Below, piece by piece: positions 1-6,564 of a stretch of DNA of 7,259 nt (the stretch's first letter is position 1; the number at the start of each line of letters is the position of its first letter). A program made the position numbers and the translations under genes. The notes under the pieces are model-generated. The model was not told where the DNA came from. It saw nothing but the letters and a program-made list of their open reading frames with translations, and made no database searches. This DNA comes from Promethearchaeia archaeon (GTDB lineage Archaea > Asgardarchaeota > Lokiarchaeia > Sigyniarchaeales > SOKP01), in NCBI GenBank assembly GCA_029856375.1, contig JAHQWX010000084.1, forward strand, positions 1-7,259, in the 5' to 3' direction.

Positions 1-75
1 AAAGGTTTTCAGAAGCAAAAACAATCCTCAAAGGAGTCAGGTGGTAAAGGAGGGGCGCCTATTCGAGGAGGAAAA
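1..75 (+). other. Left-edge segment upstream of the parvulin ATG
   Basis: Three readings are possible and the window edge prevents a decision. Frame 1 is open from base 1 straight into the parvulin frame and would add a basic, Gly/Ser/Lys-rich leader ending in [12 protein letters not shown]. Frame 3 reads [14 protein letters not shown] and stops at TAA 45-47, which could be the tail of an upstream gene. Frame 2 runs to a TGA at 77-79 that overlaps the parvulin ATG as ATGA, another common operon arrangement. Two purine-rich Shine-Dalgarno-like stretches, at 48-55 and 65-71, favour a translation start at 76, but GGAGG also encodes glycine and would occur in the frame-1 leader. Confidence 0.4.
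65..71 (+). promoter_or_regulatory. Shine-Dalgarno site of the parvulin gene
   Basis: GAGGAGG lies four bases before the ATG at 76. The spacing is short but usable. It is the main argument for starting the protein at MKASHILV rather than further upstream. Confidence 0.55.
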
Positions 76-339
76 ATGAAAGCGAGCCACATTTTGGTGG
101 ATAAGTTAAAACAAGCTCAAGAAATATACGAGGATTTAATAGCGGGAAAGAAATTTGAATCTCTAGCGCGACAATATTCTACCTGTCCGAGTAAAAATAA
201 GGGAGGAAATCTGGGGGAATTCCCTAAGGGAAAGATGGTAAACGAATTTTGGAACGCCTGCGCTAAATTAAAGATTGGCGAAATTTCTCAACCAGTAAAA
301 TCGCAATTTGGTTATCACATTATTAAACGCACGGGTTAA
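76..339 (+). CDS. Parvulin-type peptidyl-prolyl cis-trans isomerase (PpiC/Par10-like)
   Basis: This is a single-domain parvulin of 87 residues, close to the 93-residue E. coli Par10. Family members catalyse cis-trans isomerisation of peptidyl-proline bonds during folding. The alignment to Par10 is obvious by eye and its active-site residues are all present with a constant offset of three: His5 in SHILV, Cys37 in STCPS, Met54, Phe58, Phe78 and His81 in the closing FGYHIIK motif. The GGNLGEF turn (residues 43-49) is also typical. The acidic/basic loop that gives Pin1 its phospho-Ser/Thr preference is not evident, so a general parvulin is the likeliest reading. No signal peptide or membrane segment is seen with this start, implying a cytosolic protein. 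The gene converges on dhaL, with a 53-base gap. The frame is open upstream to the window edge, so an N-terminal basic tail resembling that of eukaryotic Par14 cannot be excluded. Confidence 0.93.
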   Translation: MKASHILVDKLKQAQEIYEDLIAGKKFESLARQYSTCPSKNKGGNLGEFPKGKMVNEFWNACAKLKIGEISQPVKSQFGYHIIKRTG

Positions 340-392
340 CTAACACCTAACATAGGGCATCAATCAAGTATTTAAAAGATAGATAGAATTCA

Positions 393-1031
393 TTAGAGCG
401 ATAACACATATTCCATCATGCTTCTTAAGATAAGACAGACAGAAATGGCTCCCGGATCTGGATGACCTAAAGAACGCTCTCCAAGAGTCTTGGCTTTGCC
501 AATAGTAGCAATCATACCTTTAGTATTTTCTGCCCCAATTCTCGCAGCTTCAGATACAGCTATCAAAGCATCTTTTAACGGAAGAGTAAGTAATTCCTTA
601 GATTTTATTGCAGCTGGCTCAAGAGAGTCAACCATTGTTTTGTTTCCTGGTTCTGCTTTTCCTCTTTGCTTTACAGATTCAAGTCCATCATTAAGCATCG
701 AAGAAAGGATTCTAACACTAAAAGTATCTTCTTCTCTGAGATTTTTAGAAGCACCTCTAAATAATGTTCCAAAGATCGCTCCTGCTGCACCACCAATCGT
801 AGTCAATAAAATAGTACCGATAGAACTTAGAATTTCTCCAATTGAATTAAAATTCTTACTACCAATTTTCTCTCTGACTGCGATAAAACCTCGAGCCATT
901 CCAACCCCATGGTCGCCGTCACCTATTGCTTTATCGGCCTGAGTTAAAAAATCCTTATTTTCTTCGATGTATTTTGAAACAAAAAGGAACATATTCCTAG
1001 TCTCGTTGAGGTTTAGGAATTCTCTAACCAT
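393..1031 (-). CDS. dhaL: Dihydroxyacetone kinase subunit DhaL (nucleotide-binding subunit)
   Basis: This 212-residue protein matches the length of bacterial DhaL (210). DhaL holds ADP/ATP with two Mg2+ ions and passes the phosphate to the dihydroxyacetone bound covalently on DhaK. The Mg2+-binding aspartates are visible as Asp33, Asp38 and Asp40 in ADKAIGDGDHG. Also present are the GGAAGAIFGTLF helix start (80-91), RGKAEPGNKTM (123-133; E. coli has Asp where Asn130 is) and the signature LGERSLGHPDPGA (183-195). The ATG at 1031 is chosen because the protein then begins at the same point as the family. A longer reading to 1148 would run deep into dhaK and add 39 residues with no family match. 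The start lies 5 bases after the dhaK stop, so the two are co-transcribed and probably translationally coupled; no good separate Shine-Dalgarno is visible. ATP-dependent kinases of this family usually fuse the K and L domains, whereas this split form resembles the PTS-type enzyme, yet no dhaM is seen. Confidence 0.95.
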   Translation of the reverse strand: MVREFLNLNETRNMFLFVSKYIEENKDFLTQADKAIGDGDHGVGMARGFIAVREKIGSKNFNSIGEILSSIGTILLTTIGGAAGAIFGTLFRGASKNLREEDTFSVRILSSMLNDGLESVKQRGKAEPGNKTMVDSLEPAAIKSKELLTLPLKDALIAVSEAARIGAENTKGMIATIGKAKTLGERSLGHPDPGAISVCLILRSMMEYVLSL

Positions 1032-1036
1032 AATTA

Positions 1037-2041
1037 TCACAGCTTTGTAAAACCTAAGGACTCTGCAGGCATATCGTAATATTTTTTTAATTCTTCGTCG
1101 AGTTTCATTAAAGTTATTGAAAAACCCGCCATTTCTTGACAAGTGCAATAACTACCGATGACGGTATCGTGAATTTTTATTTTTTTATCTCGAAGGATTT
1201 GAGAGACTTTTCGATTTACGATTAACAATTCCATCATTGTTGTTGCTCCAAGGTCGTTTATTAATAAGCATATTTCGTCTCCTTCTTTGAACGGGAGATC
1301 AGATAATATTTTATCCATCATTTTTTCTACTAGTGGATCTGCATCAAGCATTTTTTCTCTTGATACTCCAGGCTCACCGTGCAATCCCATTCCAATCTCG
1401 ATCTCGTCTTCGGGAAGTAAAAATGTTGGTTCGCCAGTTTCGGGGATTGATCCGGCGGATACTGAAACACCCATTGAGCGGGTGTTGTCTCTAGCCCTTG
1501 CTGTAATTCTAAACACTTCTTCAAGATCATCGCTTCTGGCTGAAATTCCTCCTGCAATTTTAATTACGAATAGATCTCCCGCAATACCTCTACGATCTTC
1601 AATCCGTTCAATTGGCGCTGAAGCAACATCGTCCCAGATACGCACAGTTTTTACAGCAATCCCTTCTTCTTCAGCCATTTCCACAGCAATGTCAAAATTC
1701 ATGTTATCACCAGCGTAATTTCCGTAGAGATACAAAAGTCCATTTCCTTTACTTATCGCTTTTGTAGCTTCAAAAACGATGTTTGGTGCTGGTGCAGCAA
1801 ATATGTGACCGCATGCTGCCCCATCTGCCATATTTACACCAATAAATCCAGGAAATAATGGTTCGTGACCACTTCCACCACCAATTAAAAGACCTACTTT
1901 ACCATCTGGTATTTCTTTTTTTACCAGCGCGCTAACTCCTTCTATTATTCTGATTTTTCCATTAGAGGCCTCGACTATACCTTCAAGTAATTCATTAACT
2001 ACATTCTTGGGATTATTTATGATTTTTTTAGCTTTCTTCAT
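1037..2041 (-). CDS. dhaK: Dihydroxyacetone kinase subunit DhaK (substrate-binding subunit)
   Basis: This 334-residue subunit binds dihydroxyacetone covalently through a histidine hemiaminal and, with DhaL, makes dihydroxyacetone phosphate. Using the ATG at 2041, the E. coli catalytic residues His56, Asp109 and His218 correspond to His59 in GGGSGHEP (54-61), Asp112 in NYAGDNMNF and His221 in GMGLHGEPG, a constant offset of three. This supports both the identity and this start. The C-terminal part keeps NDLGATTMMEL and the AGFSITLMKLD strand. A TTG at 2065 would add eight residues, but the AGGAG at 2052-2056 lies between the two and fits the ATG better. The E. coli protein is somewhat longer; the extra E. 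coli loop before the NNLGATP motif is absent here. It is 82 bases downstream of the GTPase gene and 5 bases before dhaL. Its product could feed glycolysis/gluconeogenesis or glycerol-1-phosphate for lipids; that pathway link is inference. Confidence 0.96.
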   Translation of the reverse strand: MKKAKKIINNPKNVVNELLEGIVEASNGKIRIIEGVSALVKKEIPDGKVGLLIGGGSGHEPLFPGFIGVNMADGAACGHIFAAPAPNIVFEATKAISKGNGLLYLYGNYAGDNMNFDIAVEMAEEEGIAVKTVRIWDDVASAPIERIEDRRGIAGDLFVIKIAGGISARSDDLEEVFRITARARDNTRSMGVSVSAGSIPETGEPTFLLPEDEIEIGMGLHGEPGVSREKMLDADPLVEKMMDKILSDLPFKEGDEICLLINDLGATTMMELLIVNRKVSQILRDKKIKIHDTVIGSYCTCQEMAGFSITLMKLDEELKKYYDMPAESLGFTKL

Positions 2042-2042
2042 T

Positions 2043-2056
2043 GGAGTTATACTCCT
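2043..2056 (-). promoter_or_regulatory. dhaK Shine-Dalgarno inside a small perfect hairpin
   Basis: On the coding strand AGGAG (2056-2052) lies 10 bases before the dhaK ATG. It overlaps the perfect inverted repeat GGAGT-ATA-ACTCC (2055-2043), a 5-bp stem with a 3-base loop. Pairing would hide the ribosome site. The stem is short, so whether it forms in the cell is uncertain. Confidence 0.4.
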
Positions 2057-2086
2057 AATTATCAATAAATATTAGTAATAATTGCT

Positions 2087-2096
2087 CATATATTTA
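2087..2096 (-). promoter_or_regulatory. Candidate TATA box for dhaKL
   Basis: The coding strand reads TAAATATATG in an AT-rich gap, about 50 bases before the dhaK ATG. An archaeal start site some 25 bases downstream would give a leader of about 25 bases. The whole gap is AT-rich, so this is a position-based guess. Confidence 0.35.
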
Positions 2097-2116
2097 GATT
2101 TAAATTTTAAAAGCAG

Positions 2117-2123
2117 AAAAAAA
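2117..2123 (-). terminator. U-tract directly after the GTPase stop codon
   Basis: Seven T residues on the coding strand follow the GTPase TAA immediately, and a second run of four T lies six bases further on. Archaeal RNA polymerase terminates at such U-runs without needing a hairpin. This would separate the GTPase transcript from dhaKL, at least in part. Confidence 0.4.
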
Positions 2124-2657
2124 TTAAAGGAATTTATGGGATTTTATAGCTAAAACGGCAATTTTCGAAAACACATCCTCCACATTTGAGCCAATTTTAG
2201 CAGAACACTCAATATCGCCATCCAGATTATGATTGTGTACCGCTTCAATCACATTATCGTTAGAAACGCTCCTTGAAAGTTCAAGGTCCGATTTGCATCC
2301 AAGTAATAGAATCGGTATTTTAAATTCGCTTCCAGATGTTGTCTGCCTAAAAGTATCTAACCATTCACCAATATGAGTTAATGTAGCCATTCTGGAAATA
2401 TCGTACGCGATAATCCCTCCATGGGCTCCCGCCGCATAATTAGGCAATAAATGCCTGAAATCGTACTCTCCAGCAAAATCCCATATTTGAAGCATAACAT
2501 TGAACCCATTGACTTCAATTCTCTTGATAGTAATATCAACTCCAATGCTCATTTTAAGGTCTTCTTCAAATGCACCAGTTATGTATCGCCGAACTAAAGT
2601 TGTTTTTCCTACCCCCCCATCACCAAATATGCATATTTTTAAAGCTATTTCGCTCAA
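2124..2657 (-). CDS. Ras/Rab-like small GTPase with non-canonical G2, G3 and G4 motifs
   Basis: This 177-residue stand-alone G domain has the Ras-superfamily motif order: G1 GDGGVGKTT (12-20), a Rab-like switch I SIGVDITIK (37-45), G3 WDFAGE (59-64), G4 GCKSD (120-124) and G5 ECSAK (150-154). It is expected to bind GTP/GDP in the cytosol. Three key positions deviate. Ser37 replaces the switch-I Thr35 of Ras. Glu64 replaces catalytic Gln61. Cys121 replaces the guanine-contacting Asn116 of NKxD, while Lys122 and Asp124 are kept. The C-terminus ends in SHKFL with no cysteine, so it has no prenylation motif and needs a partner to reach the membrane. The start is TTG at 2657: GGGAG lies nine bases upstream, an in-frame TAA stands at 2679-2681, and no later start would spare the P-loop. 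The gene follows the receptor gene by 58 bases on the same strand, suggesting a functional link. Eukaryote-like GTPases of this kind are abundant in Asgard archaea. A specific Rab, Ran or Rag assignment is not justified. Confidence 0.93.
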   Translation of the reverse strand: MSEIALKICIFGDGGVGKTTLVRRYITGAFEEDLKMSIGVDITIKRIEVNGFNVMLQIWDFAGEYDFRHLLPNYAAGAHGGIIAYDISRMATLTHIGEWLDTFRQTTSGSEFKIPILLLGCKSDLELSRSVSNDNVIEAVHNHNLDGDIECSAKIGSNVEDVFSKIAVLAIKSHKFL

Positions 2658-2666
2658 ATTCTTTAT

Positions 2667-2671
2667 CTCCC
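2667..2671 (-). promoter_or_regulatory. Shine-Dalgarno site deciding the TTG start of the GTPase
   Basis: GGGAG on the coding strand is nine bases before TTG 2657. With no ATG or GTG available in frame before the P-loop, it fixes the unusual start codon. Confidence 0.55.
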
Positions 2672-2704
2672 TATTGTCTTATTTCTAGTATTTAAGAAAA
2701 ATCA

Positions 2705-2714
2705 ATTATATATT
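2705..2714 (-). promoter_or_regulatory. Candidate TATA box for the GTPase gene
   Basis: The coding strand reads AATATATAAT immediately after the receptor stop codon. A start about 25 bases downstream would leave a leader of roughly 25 bases before TTG 2657. The GTPase could therefore have its own promoter as well as read-through from the receptor gene. Confidence 0.4.
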
Positions 2715-2715
2715 T

Positions 2716-5700
2716 TTATGGTTTCCTCTCAATTTTTATTGGAGTTATAATTTCTAAATGAAGTAAGCGTAAAAACGCGCGCTTAATCTTATCTTCCTTT
2801 CCAATGTAATATTGACCAACTCTCTTGATAACCTTATCCAGATAAATTTCTCCCTTGAATGTCTCCATTTGAATCTGGGCGATTATATTTCTTTCCCATT
2901 TGTTTAATTTAAAAAGACTTGCAGCATTAAAATCAATTTCGTAAGGACGCGCTAAATTAATGTGAAATCGTTTATCAAGCAAGATTTCTAACGATTTATA
3001 GTCCAACATGTCGATGTTTGGCCTGTAGCCATTAAATATGGTTTGAGCCTCGGTTGTAAATTTCGCTAAATTCTCTTTAATTTGTTCAGAAGGTGCCTCT
3101 GTTAAAACTAAAGCGACATTGTAATCCTCTCCAGAGTCTAGTATGAGCTTATATTTTTCAAATGTTAGATCTTTAAGAAATCCATTTTCTTTTTGTTCGG
3201 TTTTTTGAACCATAGATTTCCCAAAAATAGTAATTGCGCCTAAAAATCCACTGATTAATTGTGGATCAATGGGAATTTCGGATAATGTTTTTGAGTATAA
3301 GCTAATTCCGTGTTCTTTATAGATAGTTAAAAATGTCATTGATTTTACATCGTCAATTCTATTCATTAATTCTAGGTAGTTTTCTTGGATCTCCCTCGTT
3401 CTAGGATTTATTACTTTCTTTTTTACCACCACATAAGCCGCAATTGCACACATCGCTATAATGAGCAGAATTATCGCGAAACTTGTTAAATTAATAATAG
3501 TAATCGTGGTTGGAGAAATCACATCTATAGAAATAGGCGTAATAGACGATCCGTATATGGAATTAGAACCCAAAAAAGTAATATTTATTAAAAATTGACC
3601 TTGTAGGGGTAACTCTATTATAGCAATTGCAATTCCACTTTCATTTGTTATTGTTGTTACTTCTGAAGTCCCTATTCGAACAATTAGATGTATGTTTCCA
3701 ACCGGTGTGTCGGTATTGTTATAAGTTGCTTTGATAATTAGTGTTATGTTCGAGCCACCAATTAAAGTCTCCTGAGAAGGATTAGATACCAAGGTAATAT
3801 TAATCCCCCGTTTCGGAATCACATGAACAATAGTTAAATTAAAAGTATCTGCTATTTCTGTTGTTCCAGAAAATGTAGTGTTTATTACTATTTCCGTTTC
3901 CCCATAATCCGCGTACAACTCTAAAGTGATTTGTCCTTCATCATCTGTATATAAGGAAAAGATTTCTTCTTTTAAAATAGTCGAATGAACTACTTTAAAG
4001 TCTATTCGAGAGTCAATTACTGGATCTCCCGTCTCAAAAATCGAAAAATTGTACATAACCGAGAAGGAATTGCCCTCGTAGACGGTACCGGGAGAATATA
4101 TTATAGCAATTTTTACATTTGATTTTGATAAGACTTGTATATTCTCATTTAGAATTGATGTATTGTAATTTTCTTTTTCGGCCGAGATTTGTAATGTATA
4201 ATATCCCCCGGTTAAGGAACTTAAATCTAATTCTTTTTGGTAAAATCCAGAAATAATGTAATCCAGATTTCCATGTAATTCTGGGCGCTCAAGAATTTTC
4301 CACGAAATATTTGCGTTTTCAATTCCACTACTGTGAAAAGTATCTTCAAAAACAGCTGAAACAGTAATTTTTGACCCTTCGTAAAATGGATCGATTTCGG
4401 TAATGGATAAATTTGTCGGTAAATGTTTCACGAGGGTGGAGACATTAAAATTAAACGGATTATATCCCGTAATTGACATTTTCACGGTCATATTCAATTC
4501 CAGATAATTTGTAACCACTCCAATGTTAGTAGTATCGAAATAAATTTCATAGAATCCTTTATCCACGGGATTACCTGAAGTTCTATATAAATCAACCCAA
4601 GAGAGTACATTTTCTCTCAAACTCGCTTCAATGAATGCGTTCTCCAGTAGGTTAAGAGATACATTGTCCCAGACTTTAACCTTAATAAATCTTGTGTCGT
4701 CGTTAACATAGGGCGAGTTATTATCGTAGTTAAACCATGTATTGTGTGTCTCGTTGAAATATCCACCTTCTTCAATAGTAAAATTGGCTTTAGCTCCTGT
4801 AATATTAATCTGTTTGTAGAGATAAAAGTCTGCAAAGTTCGGCCTAATGAACAGAAAACTCAAATTATACATTCCAAAAGTAGCGCCAATTGAATAAATA
4901 TCAATTTTGTATGTTCCGTTGTTTTCGTTATTGACCTGGTATTTCTTAGTCGAAGAGAAATCCAATCCCCATTCTTTTTGAGTGTTGTTGTTATACACTC
5001 GAATTTTAGAGTCAATTATTGGATCTCCGGTAATTGTAGTATTATAATAAACAATTATATCCGTTTCTTCCCCCACAGTTAAGTCTGGATTTAAATCTTT
5101 AGTTACGGTAATATTACTCCCCCATAAAGGATAAATATAGATATCGTCTAAAAACGCGGTCCAATTCAATAGGTCTTCCGTTTCATCTGCATTAACATTA
5201 AATTTCAGCGAAACCTCGTAGTACTGATCGGTAAAAATATATTCCGTAATATTTATTCTTATATCATTCCAAGAATTCGACGCTTTGGTTATGCTTTTAT
5301 TCGTCAAAAGCGTTGTATTCAAAAAGATTTCGAGATTCAATTTCTCGACTCCGCTCAAATTAGAAACAAGATATTTTAAGGCTAATTGGTGTTGAGGTCC
5401 CGTGTTGATTTTGTAAAAAGACTGATTCAGAGCCGTCCAGCCATCAAATAATGGTGTTCCAGTTTGATAAGAATAAAATTCGAAATACTTTTTAGTAGGG
5501 TTCAAGTAAGATCTATAATCGGCACCAGAGGTTGAATTATTCCAATTATTTTTTAAATTAAGATTCGAATGGTTTAACAAATTAGTATCGGGCTTTTTTA
5601 GGAAATAGGCATCGTCAAGGAGAAAAGTGAAATTAGAGATATATATCGAGTTAATACTTAATTCGATTTCAAAACTAATCAAAAAATCACCTCCCTCCTT

Positions 5701-6564
5701 TACATAATCCGGTGTTTCCACCGAAAATTTCATGGGAGAGGATGTTGATGAAAGTTGATAATCCCAAAATTTTGAATCGTTTATTTTAATAAATAGCATT
5801 GAATCATCAATACCATCAAATGTGGGGATTTCTGCCGTAAAATTAACGAAATATGTTAAATTATAAAAATTTTCAATTGTTACTGTTTGATTGACCGAGG
5901 CTCGTTCTGTAAAAGTTTTAGGTTTTGTTGTGTTAATATGAGCAGCAACTAAATCGATATTTATTAACTTAGGTGGACCTTGCAAGGTGACTAATATACT
6001 AAAAGCGTTCGTTGGAGATGAGAGACCATTAAGAGTAAAATTTATATCAGCACTACCCGGACCGTCATAATATTCCTCTGCATAACCCCCGACTGGGGTT
6101 TGTGCTTGATAATCATATATAGTTATTGTACCATCATCTCCACCTTCAATATTCAATGAAATATTATCTCCGTTGTCTAAATTGTCTGTAAAAATTAAAT
6201 CCAAATATTTTTGATGATACACAGCTCCTGTAGTGGCATCGTCGTTTAGAAATTCTGATGTATAATTCGTAGAATCATCGTAGATAGCAGATGATATTTG
6301 AATAAATTTGGTATAATATTGCGTAGAAACATCGCTATAATGAGAAATGTTGGCGTAATAACCACTTGAGTCCCACTCCGATGTGACATTATCACTACTC
6401 GTGTAGTTCCACCAAGTGATTCCATCGTTAAAATTAGAATCTCGAAACAAATTCTCTTCGTCAAATGGTGATTCTCCAAAGGAAGTAAGAGGAGTTTTTG
6501 TTTCTTGACCTTCTTGGATTAAATCTGCTTCCCTTTTTGAATTTAATAATACACTGCTTAACAC
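2716..6564 (-). CDS. Giant single-pass surface receptor-like protein with cytosolic longin/roadblock-like tail
   Basis: The frame gives 1,282 residues from GTG 6564, and about 1,302 if it starts near 6624, where a signal peptide is encoded. I do not recognise a named family. The ectodomain (about 35-1015) looks all-beta. Two or three carbohydrate-binding-like sandwich modules (about 35-480) come first, with paired closing strands LLDDAY (315-320) and FLDDIY (471-476). About five Ig-like modules follow, two of them sharing GDP[IV]IDS[KR]I (513-521 and 846-854). More than 40 N-x-S/T sequons lie before the membrane helix and none after it, fitting an extracellular, glycosylated N-terminal part. 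One helix (about 1029-1047, FAIILLIIAM onwards) ends in KKK, so the C-terminus is cytosolic. The tail has a linker, an alpha/beta domain (about 1074-1178, with DPQLISGFLGAI) resembling longin/roadblock folds, and a possible winged helix (about 1212-1280). It is encoded directly before a Ras-like GTPase, the usual partner of longin/roadblock proteins. The ligand is unknown. Domain calls are by eye. Confidence 0.88.
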   Translation of the reverse strand: MLSSVLLNSKREADLIQEGQETKTPLTSFGESPFDEENLFRDSNFNDGITWWNYTSSDNVTSEWDSSGYYANISHYSDVSTQYYTKFIQISSAIYDDSTNYTSEFLNDDATTGAVYHQKYLDLIFTDNLDNGDNISLNIEGGDDGTITIYDYQAQTPVGGYAEEYYDGPGSADINFTLNGLSSPTNAFSILVTLQGPPKLINIDLVAAHINTTKPKTFTERASVNQTVTIENFYNLTYFVNFTAEIPTFDGIDDSMLFIKINDSKFWDYQLSSTSSPMKFSVETPDYVKEGGDFLISFEIELSINSIYISNFTFLLDDAYFLKKPDTNLLNHSNLNLKNNWNNSTSGADYRSYLNPTKKYFEFYSYQTGTPLFDGWTALNQSFYKINTGPQHQLALKYLVSNLSGVEKLNLEIFLNTTLLTNKSITKASNSWNDIRINITEYIFTDQYYEVSLKFNVNADETEDLLNWTAFLDDIYIYPLWGSNITVTKDLNPDLTVGEETDIIVYYNTTITGDPIIDSKIRVYNNNTQKEWGLDFSSTKKYQVNNENNGTYKIDIYSIGATFGMYNLSFLFIRPNFADFYLYKQINITGAKANFTIEEGGYFNETHNTWFNYDNNSPYVNDDTRFIKVKVWDNVSLNLLENAFIEASLRENVLSWVDLYRTSGNPVDKGFYEIYFDTTNIGVVTNYLELNMTVKMSITGYNPFNFNVSTLVKHLPTNLSITEIDPFYEGSKITVSAVFEDTFHSSGIENANISWKILERPELHGNLDYIISGFYQKELDLSSLTGGYYTLQISAEKENYNTSILNENIQVLSKSNVKIAIIYSPGTVYEGNSFSVMYNFSIFETGDPVIDSRIDFKVVHSTILKEEIFSLYTDDEGQITLELYADYGETEIVINTTFSGTTEIADTFNLTIVHVIPKRGINITLVSNPSQETLIGGSNITLIIKATYNNTDTPVGNIHLIVRIGTSEVTTITNESGIAIAIIELPLQGQFLINITFLGSNSIYGSSITPISIDVISPTTITIINLTSFAIILLIIAMCAIAAYVVVKKKVINPRTREIQENYLELMNRIDDVKSMTFLTIYKEHGISLYSKTLSEIPIDPQLISGFLGAITIFGKSMVQKTEQKENGFLKDLTFEKYKLILDSGEDYNVALVLTEAPSEQIKENLAKFTTEAQTIFNGYRPNIDMLDYKSLEILLDKRFHINLARPYEIDFNAASLFKLNKWERNIIAQIQMETFKGEIYLDKVIKRVGQYYIGKEDKIKRAFLRLLHLEIITPIKIERKP
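4010..4029 (-). repeat. Copy 2 of an Ig-like module coding repeat
   Basis: Twenty bases are 19/20 identical to 5009-5028 and encode the same DP[IV]IDS core in the receptor ectodomain. It marks duplication of an Ig-like module. Confidence 0.6.
5009..5028 (-). repeat. Copy 1 of an Ig-like module coding repeat
   Basis: This partners the repeat at 4010-4029, one module set earlier in the protein (residues about 513-521). The surrounding sequence has diverged strongly, so the duplication is old or this strand is under constraint. Confidence 0.6.
5680..5694 (-). promoter_or_regulatory. Internal Shine-Dalgarno plus in-frame TTG inside the receptor gene
   Basis: The coding strand has GGAGGTGAT (5694-5686), a very strong anti-16S match, followed by an in-frame TTG at 5682 with 7 bases between GGAGG and TTG. 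It encodes GGDFL around residue 295. It could start a shorter product without a signal peptide, cause ribosome pausing, or simply reflect the codons for Lys-Glu-Gly-Gly-Asp. Confidence 0.25.

Noticed and set aside
340..392. Terminator or small RNA in the convergent gap
   Set aside because: No clear stem-loop or U-tract is visible for either gene; only AT-rich sequence with a short agat repeat.
490..942. 150-codon + strand open frame opposite dhaL
   Set aside because: It mirrors a confidently identified dhaL, has no family features, and its Ser/Pro/Ile-rich composition is typical of an antisense shadow.
1032..1148. 39-residue N-terminal extension of DhaL
   Set aside because: It lies inside the dhaK 3' end, is absent from the family, and the ATG at 1031 matches the usual DhaL start.
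1330..1557. 75-codon - strand frame inside dhaK
   Set aside because: Out-of-frame reading on the same strand across conserved DhaK catalytic sequence.
1287..1718. 143-codon + strand open frame opposite dhaK
   Set aside because: Antisense shadow of conserved dhaK codons; Ser/Ile-rich with no motif.
2042..2065. TTG start giving DhaK eight extra residues
   Set aside because: The Shine-Dalgarno falls inside this extension and fits ATG 2041; the constant three-residue offset to the E. coli active site also favours the shorter form.
2500..2688. 62-codon + strand frame opposite the GTPase start
   Set aside because: Antisense to the P-loop and switch I region; no independent support.
4617..4835. 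72-codon - strand frame inside the receptor gene
   Set aside because: Off-frame reading within a long continuous coding frame.
6246..6479. 77-codon - strand frame inside the receptor 5' part
   Set aside because: Off-frame shadow; the main frame here has clear sequons and module-like sequence.
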